Assembly: GCA_041744075.1 (NCBI GenBank)
Contig: JBGTLQ010000125.1
Coordinates: 1-31,027, forward strand
Direction: 5' to 3'
DNA length: 31,027 nucleotides
DNA from: JAJTZA01 sp041744075
Lineage (GTDB): Bacteria; Verrucomicrobiota; Verrucomicrobiia; Chthoniobacterales; Terrimicrobiaceae
The translations under genes were made by a program, and so were the position numbers. The notes beneath the pieces are model-generated. The model was not told the DNA's origin and ran no database searches. It was given only the letters and a program-made list of their open reading frames with translations. Position 1 is the stretch's first letter. Each line of letters starts with the position of its first letter. Below are positions 24,241-31,027 of this stretch, one piece after another.

Positions 24241-25172
24241 ACGCTCTCAAAGAAAACCCATTCATCGCCGCTGTGGTTTTGATTGTTGTGGTAGGCTGTG
24301 GAGTGCTCGCGTTTTTTGCCTCAGGTGCATTCACCACCTATCAGGACACCATGGCTGCGTACACCCAGGCTGTCCAAAAGCTTCAAGGTCTCCAGAACAA
24401 AGTTCCCTTCCCAAATGAAGCAAATATCAAAAGTGCTGAAGCCCTCCGCGATGGTTACCTCGAGAAGCTGGCCGGCCTGAAATCCCAACTTGCGGCTCTT
24501 CAAGTCCCCCGTGAAGAAGGTGTTTCTCCGCAGCAATTCCAAGACACCCTTCGCAGCACGGTGAACGCAGTCGTCTCTCGTGCCGAAGCCGCCAAAGTCG
24601 CCCTTCCCGAAGGCTTCTACCTTGGTTTTAATGAGTACAAGGATAACCTCCCCTCCGAAAGGGCTGCCCCTGAACTGGCTCGCCAACTCACGATTATCAC
24701 TCGTGTCGTGGAGGACTTGATCGGCCCAAATCCTGAGAATCCCGGCGTAAAATCAGTTGATTCCTTGGAACGCGCTCCCCTCCGCGTTGAAACGGGCGCA
24801 GGAAACCAACCAGCAGATGCTGCCAAATCTGCCCTCGAGGTCCAGCCCTTCGTCATCGGTTTCACAGCGGAACAAGGCAAATTTCGCATCGCGTTTAATA
24901 ATCTCCTTAAAAACCCTCAGTTTTTGATTATGCGTTCTCTCGCCATCACCAATTCAAAAACCGAAGGCCCCCCAGTGGCCTCCACAGCAGATGCTTCCCC
25001 CGCGGCTCCTTCCCCCTTCGACGGCACCCCAGCAACAGCGCAGGAATCCACCAGCCTGAACGTCCTGCTCGGCCGTGAAGTGCTCCAAGTCACGGCAGCA
25101 CTAGAAATCATTCATTTCCCCATCGCGACGCCAGCGCAAAGCTCTGCTGACAACCCTCCCGCCGCACCCTGA
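24237..25172 (+). CDS. PilO-like anchored protein, Amuc_1100-like
   Basis: This 311-residue protein has a short cytoplasmic N-terminus, a membrane helix at residues about 9-31 (FIAAVVLIVVVGCGVLAFFA), a coiled-coil region (VQKLQGLQNKVPFPNEANIK), then a mixed alpha/beta C-terminal domain with FRIAFNNLLKNPQFLIMRSL. This is the PilO/GspM layout. By gene order and length it corresponds to Amuc_1100, the A. muciniphila protein reported to activate host TLR2. Its likely job here is to brace the inner-membrane platform by pairing with the PilN-like domain encoded just upstream. The start overlaps the PilM-N stop (ATGA). Immunological activity cannot be inferred from sequence. Confidence 0.8.
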   Translation: MNALKENPFIAAVVLIVVVGCGVLAFFASGAFTTYQDTMAAYTQAVQKLQGLQNKVPFPNEANIKSAEALRDGYLEKLAGLKSQLAALQVPREEGVSPQQFQDTLRSTVNAVVSRAEAAKVALPEGFYLGFNEYKDNLPSERAAPELARQLTIITRVVEDLIGPNPENPGVKSVDSLERAPLRVETGAGNQPADAAKSALEVQPFVIGFTAEQGKFRIAFNNLLKNPQFLIMRSLAITNSKTEGPPVASTADASPAAPSPFDGTPATAQESTSLNVLLGREVLQVTAALEIIHFPIATPAQSSADNPPAAP

Positions 25173-25180
25173 CCCTAATC

Positions 25181-26116
25181 ATGGACTGGATCAAAGAACA
25201 TTACGACAAAGCCGCATTGATCGCGGCTGCCCTTATTGCGCTCGCAAGCGCAGGTCTCGTCATAGCAAGTGTCAACTCCCTCCCTGAATCATTCGCAGGA
25301 CGGGACAGCGCCAAACCCGCTGATAACACAATCAAGCCCCCCGCCGTTGAAAAAATCGATGAGTCCAGCGCCATGGTTGCCAACCCTGCTGAGTGGGGGG
25401 TTTACGATGGTTCACTCTTGGTTTCACGGCCCTACGTGCTCAAAGACGGTCTGCTGGTGGATCCCCTCGAAGGGGGCGAACCCCTCCACCCCCCGATTCC
25501 CAATGCTTGGTTGATCAAATACGATCTCGATTATGCTGACAGCAGCGTCAAAGACCAAGATCCAGACAATGATGGCTTTTCCAACTTGGAGGAATACCTT
25601 GCTGGAACTGACCCGGGACAAAAGTCCTCAACCCCCCCATACTACACAAAGCTCAGGCTGGAAAAATTTATCGCAGTTCCCTTCCGTCTGATCTTTACCG
25701 GCTCCCCCGACGAGGGACAAACCTTTACGATTAACTCAAAAGATCTCCAAAGCCGAACTCAATTCCTGCAACTCGGTGACACCATCGAAGGATCCCCCTA
25801 CAAAGTCCTGAACTACGAGAAAAAATCGGAGATGCGCGACGAAATTGAACGCGATATTTCCGAACTGACCATTGAAAACACGGAAACCGGCCAGAAGCTG
25901 GTCTTGGTTTTTAATCAAGAATCGAATGACCCGACATCCTTCGCAGATTTTATCTACCTGCTCGATAACTCCAAATTCAAGGTCAAGAAGGACGACGATT
26001 TCAGCCTGCAACCCGAAGCGGATCGCAAATACAAACTTATTGACATTTCCGAGGAGGAAGCAGTAATACAGGATGTTGCTAGCGGAGAGCAATTTAAGAT
26101 ACCCAAGCTGAACTGA
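25181..26116 (+). CDS. Membrane-anchored pilus-locus protein, Amuc_1099-like
   Basis: This 311-residue protein has an N-terminal membrane helix (residues about 9-28, AALIAAALIALASAGLVIAS) and a large exported domain. Residues about 127-145, DPDNDGFSNLEEYLAGTDP, match the calcium-binding-type (thrombospondin type 3 / EF-hand-like) motif common in exported verrucomicrobial proteins. The C-terminal half has paired strand segments (QTFTINSKDLQSRTQFLQLG, GSPYKVLNYEKKSEMRD, KYKLIDISEEEAVIQDVASG), reminiscent of PilP-type secretin adaptors but not decisively so. It lies eight bases after the Amuc_1100-like gene, in the position of Amuc_1099. A role linking the platform to the secretin is inferred. 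No known catalytic residues are seen. Confidence 0.72.
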   Translation: MDWIKEHYDKAALIAAALIALASAGLVIASVNSLPESFAGRDSAKPADNTIKPPAVEKIDESSAMVANPAEWGVYDGSLLVSRPYVLKDGLLVDPLEGGEPLHPPIPNAWLIKYDLDYADSSVKDQDPDNDGFSNLEEYLAGTDPGQKSSTPPYYTKLRLEKFIAVPFRLIFTGSPDEGQTFTINSKDLQSRTQFLQLGDTIEGSPYKVLNYEKKSEMRDEIERDISELTIENTETGQKLVLVFNQESNDPTSFADFIYLLDNSKFKVKKDDDFSLQPEADRKYKLIDISEEEAVIQDVASGEQFKIPKLN

Positions 26117-26175
26117 TAACCCCATTTATTCACAATGCCAGCCTTAACCGCCTACGTAATTCCCTGCGTCGCTTG

Positions 26176-26205
26176 TTGCTTAATGACGTCTGGGGTGCCT
26201 AAAAT
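26176..26205 (+). promoter_or_regulatory. Possible promoter before the first secretin gene
   Basis: TTGCTT (26176-26181) and TAAAAT (26200-26205) are separated by 18 bp. The -10-like box ends five bases before the ATG at 26211, so a transcript from it would be leaderless or nearly so. The 94-bp gap before this gene is the largest inside the operon, which makes an internal promoter reasonable. The match is modest. Confidence 0.3.
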
Positions 26206-26210
26206 TTGAA

Positions 26211-28700
26211 ATGACTATGAAGCCCCGCATTATTCTCACCGCACTGGCCCTATGCCTGTTGCACACTTCTCCCGGCTACTCTCAAGCCTCCAATGCGCAG
26301 CGAATGGCCGATCAAGAAATTCGCCGCCAGGAGGTCATGGCCCAACATGCCGAAAAAGCCATTATTAAAGGCGACCAAGCTTTGGCAGAGCGCGATTACG
26401 AGAGTGCATTTTCTTATTTCAAAAGTGCCGTCGATGTCCTTCCCAGCGGAGGATCAGCGGTAGCCGCAACACGCCAAACAGCACTGGTGGGGCTCTCAAA
26501 ATCTGCCGTCCTCCTCGCCGAACAGCGGATCTCGGAGGGACGGACTCAAGACGCAACCACAACCATCAATCTCATTCTTGAGGACCGCTACAACCCAAAC
26601 TACGGGCCCGCCCTCACCCTTCAAAAGCAGCTGGCAGAACCCGGTCGCTTCAACCCAGCTCTCACCCCCCAATTCATTGCCAATGTGGAAGAAGTCAAAC
26701 AATTGCTTTTGGAGGCCGATGGATTCTACGCATCCGGACGTTTTGACCTGGCATTCAAAAGGTATGAGCAAGTTCTGAATATCGACAAATACAACATCGC
26801 GGCACGGCGCGGGATGGAGCGGGTCAATCTCGAGCGTCAGAACTATGCCACCACGGCCTACAATGAATCACGGGGAGACATGCTACGAGAAGTGTCCAAC
26901 GGGTGGGAATTGCCAGTCAAACGCTTCGATACTGGACCTTCCAGCATTATCGAACAACCCGAAATCGACACTCGTGGCACAGCCGGTATCAACAGGAAGT
27001 TGGATGAAATTATCATTCCACGAATCGACTTCCGTGATGCAACAATCCGAGAAGCCTTGGAGTTTATCCGTCAGCGCGCGGCCGCTCTCGACACGACAGA
27101 AACCGATCCCGCCCAGCGGGGCCTGAACCTCGTGCTCAAGCTGGCACCTGGTTCTCCTGAGGAAGGGGTTCAAATCAATCTCTCACTCACAGATGTTCCT
27201 TTACGCGCAGCCATCGAATACGTCGCGCGTGCCGCCAACATGAAACCAAAAATTGAGCCATTTGCGGTTGTGGTGGTCCCGGAATCTGAGCCAACCGATG
27301 TGCTTATCACCAAGGAATACAAAGTGGCACCAGGCTTTATCAGCAACATGCCTGCCAGTGGTGGTGGAGGAACTATTGCACCTCCAGGCGGTGGTGTGAG
27401 TGGCACGGCCCCCGGCTCCACCTCCAGCATCGCAGAACGTTCTGGAGCTCGCGAATTTCTGGAATCCAATGGTGTGTCGTTCCCCGTCGGTGCCAGCGCA
27501 ATCTTTCTCCCAAGCTCCAGCAAGCTCATCGCAAAAAACACCCAAGGCAATCTTGATATCATCGATGCCCTGGTGGAAACCACCGGCATGACACCTCCAA
27601 GTCAAGTTGAGATTGAATCCAAATTCCTGGAAGTCACTCAGAACAACCTCGAGGAACTCGGAGTTGACTGGCTCGTCGGTCAATTCGGACTTCCATTCGG
27701 TACTGGCGTCTATGGCGGTGGCGGAACAGAGGTAGGTGGAGGAGCTATCAATGCGAATTCATTCCCTCTTTTAAACCCCGGAAACCCCACGGTTCCAATC
27801 GGAGCCTCCTCCGCCACCGCTGGAGCCATCACAGGCGGCAATCGGAGTGGGACATCGGCAATCAGCGTCAATGCCGTGGACGCCCTCCTCTTCGCGACAC
27901 CCGTCGGTCCAGCTCCCGCAGCTCTGGCCATCGCAGGTGTCTTCACCAATCCTCAATTTCAAGTAGTCCTCAGAGCTCTAAGCCAAAACAAAGGCGTGGA
28001 CTTGGTAAGTGCGCCAAAAGTAACAACCAAGAGTGGTCAACGTGCTACAATCGAAATTGTTCGTGAATTCCGCTACCCCTCCGAATACGACCTGCCCCAA
28101 ACGACTTCAGTTGCGGGTTCAGTTTTGGCATCCGCTGTCCCAACGTCGCCAACCAGTTTTGAAACAAAAAACGTCGGGATCACCCTGGAAGTTGAGCCAA
28201 CAGTCGGTCCCGACAACTTCAGCATTGATCTTATTCTGGCACCACGGGTCGTTGAGTTCGAAGGCTTCATTAACTATGGTAGCCCAATTTTTGCTGATGG
28301 CACGGTGGATGGATTCGCGATATCGGGTCAAATTTTGCTCACTGAAAATATTATTAACCGTCCTGTGTTTTCAACGAGAGAAGTCACAACGGAGGTGACT
28401 GTTTATGATGGGCAGACAGTGGTTCTTGGCGGGCTCATGAGGGAGGATATTCAAAAAGTCCAAGATAAAGTGCCAATTTTGGGGGATATTCCATTCGCAG
28501 GGCGTCTCTTCCGCACCAATGCCGACCAACACATCAAACGCAACTTGATTATGTTTGTGACAGCCAGCCTTCTAGATCCTGCGGGGCAGCCCATCATACA
28601 GGTTGATGAAGAGGCTGAAGAGATTGGTGTACCTAGCGCCTTGGGAATCTCCGAAGAGGCTGTTTACGGAGATCCCCTCACAATCCCACTCCCACAATAA
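26211..28700 (+). CDS. Secretin-family outer-membrane protein, Amuc_1098-like (first copy)
   Basis: This 829-residue protein has a signal peptide (KPRIILTALALCLLHTSPGY, then SQA) and two TPR-like repeats, ALAERDYESAFSYFKSAV near 58-75 and YASGRFDLAFKRYEQVL near 174-190. N0-type domains follow (IDFRDATIREALEFI from about 271, and LTDVPLRAAIEYVARAANMK), then a glycine-rich linker at about 380-405 and an N1-like part. The secretin core begins near residue 462 (QVEIESKFLEVTQNNLEELG) and includes APKVTTKSGQ and VPILGDIPFAGRLF from residue 754, the classical secretin C-terminal motif. It should form an outer-membrane multimer. TPRs before a secretin match Amuc_1098. A nearly parallel gene follows 27 bp later. 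Confidence 0.87.
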   Translation: MTMKPRIILTALALCLLHTSPGYSQASNAQRMADQEIRRQEVMAQHAEKAIIKGDQALAERDYESAFSYFKSAVDVLPSGGSAVAATRQTALVGLSKSAVLLAEQRISEGRTQDATTTINLILEDRYNPNYGPALTLQKQLAEPGRFNPALTPQFIANVEEVKQLLLEADGFYASGRFDLAFKRYEQVLNIDKYNIAARRGMERVNLERQNYATTAYNESRGDMLREVSNGWELPVKRFDTGPSSIIEQPEIDTRGTAGINRKLDEIIIPRIDFRDATIREALEFIRQRAAALDTTETDPAQRGLNLVLKLAPGSPEEGVQINLSLTDVPLRAAIEYVARAANMKPKIEPFAVVVVPESEPTDVLITKEYKVAPGFISNMPASGGGGTIAPPGGGVSGTAPGSTSSIAERSGAREFLESNGVSFPVGASAIFLPSSSKLIAKNTQGNLDIIDALVETTGMTPPSQVEIESKFLEVTQNNLEELGVDWLVGQFGLPFGTGVYGGGGTEVGGGAINANSFPLLNPGNPTVPIGASSATAGAITGGNRSGTSAISVNAVDALLFATPVGPAPAALAIAGVFTNPQFQVVLRALSQNKGVDLVSAPKVTTKSGQRATIEIVREFRYPSEYDLPQTTSVAGSVLASAVPTSPTSFETKNVGITLEVEPTVGPDNFSIDLILAPRVVEFEGFINYGSPIFADGTVDGFAISGQILLTENIINRPVFSTREVTTEVTVYDGQTVVLGGLMREDIQKVQDKVPILGDIPFAGRLFRTNADQHIKRNLIMFVTASLLDPAGQPIIQVDEEAEEIGVPSALGISEEAVYGDPLTIPLPQ

Positions 28701-28727
28701 TTTAACGATCACATTTTTAACCTCGCG

Positions 28728-31027
28728 ATGAATATTACTTCCCGATCCTTCACAGGTAATCCAGCAACGCCCCTTGATAGGGCTGCCAAAGGATTTGCCG
28801 TTAGCCCACGACCGGTCCTGGCTCTAGCGATCCTTGTTTGCCTGCTCGCTGGATCTTATGAGGCTTCCGCACAGAACACTTCCTCCATTGCGGACAGGGA
28901 AATTGTTCGCCGTCAAGAAGGTGTCCTGATTGCCAATCAACTGGTCACCAAAGGTGACCGCGCTTTTGAGGCCAAAGATTACGAAACGGCTTATGTGAAC
29001 TACCTGGATGCCTTGGAGAATGTCCCGGAAGGTTCTTCTACATCCTCTGTGAGGGCTCCTATTGTGGCAAAGTTCGTGAAAACTGCTCTGCTCTACGCAC
29101 AAGCCCTTATTGATGGTGGCCGCTACGGCGATGCAGAACGTGTCGCCAAAACAATTCTTCTCCCTCAGTACGACCCGGAAAACCGAGCTGCTGTGCAAAT
29201 GCTCTCCAATTTGGAACAGCCTGACTACTACAATAAAACAGTCACACCACAATTTGCTGCTGACCGCGAGCAGGTCCTGAAGTTGCTCGAAGAAGGAAAA
29301 GGATTTTTTGCTGCTGGTCGCTTCGATTTGGCCATGAAGCGCTATGAGCAGGTACTCCTGATCGATCGCTATAACAACGCTGCTCGCATGGGCATGGAGC
29401 AAGTCAATAAACAGCGTTCCACCTATGACGCCAACGCTTACAACGAAACACGTAGCCGCTTGCTTTGGTTGGTCGATGAAGCATGGGAACGCCCCATCAA
29501 TCGAAATCTTTCCGCCCGTGCCACAGACTCGGCCATCGGCCTTCGGGGTGACGTGCGAGGCAATGAGGCGATCACCGCCAAACTCAATCGAATCATTATC
29601 CCGAAAATTGAACTCCGCGACACAACAGTTCGTGAAGCTGTCGAATTCCTTAAACAACGAAGCCGCGATCTTGACACCACCACGGACGACCCTGCCCAGC
29701 GCCGAGGCGTAAACATCGTTCTCAAGCTAAACCCAACAACCACAACTGCTCCTGCAGATCCCAATGCCGTGCCGGGCGATGGAACCGTGGCACCAGAAAT
29801 GCCGGAAGCTGAGCAAAGCGGAACGGCAGACACACGGATCACAATGTCTCTAACCAACGTACCGCTAGTGGAGGCATTACGTTACCTCACAGAACTTGCT
29901 CAACTAAAATACAAAATTGAACCTTTTGCCGTGTCAATTGTCCCCGTGACTGAAAACACAACAGACCTCATCACCAAAGAATACAAGGTGCCTCCAGGGT
30001 TCATTCCGTCATCATCAGGCACCGATGCTTCTGGCCCAATTGCCGGACCAGGCGCTTCCCTCACTGATGCAAGAATACGAGGACGCACCAACGCCAAGGA
30101 TTATCTGGAGTCCCAGCAGGTGCCCTTCCCTGAAGGTTCCTTTGCCCAATATGTGGCAGCTGGCAGCAAGTTAATCGTTCGCAACACACCGGATGCCCTC
30201 GATCTGATCGATTATCTTGTGGATTCTTCGATGGGCGTTCAACCCACCCAAGTGGAAATTGAATCCCGATTCCTCGAGGTGACCCAAAACAATTTGGAAG
30301 AACTCGGGTTTGATTGGTTGCTTGGGCCATTGTCGATTGGCGGAGGTGTTTATGGCGCTGGTGGAACCGAAGGGTTTGGAACTAATCTCAATCCCACCTC
30401 TCCTTCTCCCACCACCTTTCCTTTCACGGCTGGAGGAATGCCCATTGGACAGAATCCTGTGACTGGAGGGACAAGATCAGGGGTTGGAACTGGTCCTAAT
30501 GCCGCAGTGACAGCCAACAGTATTGACGCGCTTATCGCAGGAATCGCCCAAGGAGCCACCGTTGCTGCCCCCGGAATTCTTGGCATCTCCGGTATCTTCA
30601 CCAATCCCCAATTCCAAGTCGTCATCCGTGCATTGAGTCAAAAGAAAGGTGTCGATCTTATGTCAGCCCCCAAGGTGACCACAAAAAGTGGACGCAAAGC
30701 CGTGGTTCGTGTGGTGCGTGAGTTCCCATATCCCACAGAATTTAATCCGCCAGAGGCTCCCACCCTTCCGGAAGGTTCTGTTGAAATTTTGATACCTTTT
30801 GGAACTATCATTTCAGGAGGCATTATTACCCCATCGACTCCAACACAGTTTGAAGTACGCAATATTGGTGTCACGCTGGAAGTTGAGCCCATTATTGGAC
30901 CAGACAACTACACCATCGATTTGAACCTTTCCCCTGAAGTGGTTGAGTTTGACGGTTTCATTAATTACGGATCACCCATTCGTGGAGCGATTTTCAACTT
31001 CCCCACAGGACAAGTTGTACCAACGAT
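28728..31027 (+). CDS. Second secretin-family protein (tandem paralogue), 3' end outside window
   Basis: The frame is open from ATG 28728 to the right edge (766 codons visible). Its layout copies the first secretin: RRQEGVLIANQL helix, TPR-like KGDRAFEAKDYETAYVNYL, then FFAAGRFDLAMKRYEQVLLI, IIIPKIELRDTTVREAVEFL, LTNVPLVEALRYLTELAQLK, and a secretin core starting near residue 507 (QVEIESRFLEVTQNNLEELG) with SAPKVTTKSGRKA. The C-terminal LGD-type motif should lie beyond the edge. The signal peptide (VLALAILVCLLAGSYEASAQ) follows an unusually long N-terminal stretch of about 28 residues. Conserved blocks show clear common descent, but linkers and loops differ. No stop or frameshift is seen. Co-transcription with the first copy is likely. 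Confidence 0.87.
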   Translation, partial: MNITSRSFTGNPATPLDRAAKGFAVSPRPVLALAILVCLLAGSYEASAQNTSSIADREIVRRQEGVLIANQLVTKGDRAFEAKDYETAYVNYLDALENVPEGSSTSSVRAPIVAKFVKTALLYAQALIDGGRYGDAERVAKTILLPQYDPENRAAVQMLSNLEQPDYYNKTVTPQFAADREQVLKLLEEGKGFFAAGRFDLAMKRYEQVLLIDRYNNAARMGMEQVNKQRSTYDANAYNETRSRLLWLVDEAWERPINRNLSARATDSAIGLRGDVRGNEAITAKLNRIIIPKIELRDTTVREAVEFLKQRSRDLDTTTDDPAQRRGVNIVLKLNPTTTTAPADPNAVPGDGTVAPEMPEAEQSGTADTRITMSLTNVPLVEALRYLTELAQLKYKIEPFAVSIVPVTENTTDLITKEYKVPPGFIPSSSGTDASGPIAGPGASLTDARIRGRTNAKDYLESQQVPFPEGSFAQYVAAGSKLIVRNTPDALDLIDYLVDSSMGVQPTQVEIESRFLEVTQNNLEELGFDWLLGPLSIGGGVYGAGGTEGFGTNLNPTSPSPTTFPFTAGGMPIGQNPVTGGTRSGVGTGPNAAVTANSIDALIAGIAQGATVAAPGILGISGIFTNPQFQVVIRALSQKKGVDLMSAPKVTTKSGRKAVVRVVREFPYPTEFNPPEAPTLPEGSVEILIPFGTIISGGIITPSTPTQFEVRNIGVTLEVEPIIGPDNYTIDLNLSPEVVEFDGFINYGSPIRGAIFNFPTGQVVPT

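Noticed and set aside
28824..29657. Minus-strand open frame opposite the second secretin
   Set aside because: The plus strand encodes TPR and N0 regions closely matching the first secretin, so the reverse frame is spurious.
1..31027. CRISPR array, tRNA, rRNA or insertion sequence
   Set aside because: I looked for regularly spaced repeats, tRNA cloverleaf-like segments and transposase motifs and saw none I could support.

Overview
The window looks like a chromosomal segment from the Verrucomicrobiota. The best evidence is the block from about 21.8 kb to the right edge. It repeats the gene order of the Akkermansia muciniphila Amuc_1102-1101-1100-1099-1098 locus, a divergent type IV pilus-like or secretin system. 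Most genes lack strong Shine-Dalgarno sequences, and tight ATGA overlaps are common. I see no tRNA, rRNA, CRISPR array or recognisable insertion sequence.

Layout. (1) 1-1.2 kb: the 3' part of an FGGY carbohydrate kinase, closed by a strong hairpin. (2) 1.3-12.6 kb: an accessory or defence region. It holds the remains of an adenine methylase and a coupled small gene, a DUF433/DUF5615 toxin-antitoxin pair, a complete four-gene Wadjet (JetABCD) anti-plasmid operon, a Phd/RelE-type toxin-antitoxin pair directly upstream of Wadjet on the same strand, an SDR gene with an in-frame amber codon in its cofactor motif, a tautomerase, and an AAA/DUF4143 ATPase with palindromes at its start. (3) 13-19.2 kb: glycogen metabolism. 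A GH57 branching enzyme leads two exported proteins of unknown function, facing a glgX-coaD pair on the other strand. (4) 19.3-21.8 kb: lysS and a UDP-glucuronate decarboxylase-like epimerase. (5) 21.8-31.0 kb: the pilus-like operon. It contains an Amuc_1102-like exported protein, a PilM-PilN-like fusion, an Amuc_1100-like PilO-type protein, an Amuc_1099-like anchored protein with a calcium-binding-type motif, and two tandem secretin paralogues. The second secretin runs off the right end.

How they may work together. JetA, JetB and JetC should form an SMC-type DNA motor, with JetD as its nuclease subunit. The two toxin-antitoxin pairs bracket this operon. In the right-hand block, the PilM-N fusion and the Amuc_1100-like protein resemble an inner-membrane PilMNO platform, and the secretins would form the outer-membrane pore. 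The pilin and motor ATPase genes of a normal type IV pilus are not in the window.

The most noteworthy items are the tandem secretin duplication in an Amuc_1098-1102-like locus, the toxin-antitoxin-bracketed Wadjet operon, the amber-interrupted SDR, the decaying methylase pair, and a nine-cytosine tract inside the PilM-N fusion. Family names come from recognising motifs and gene order by eye; no database search was run.
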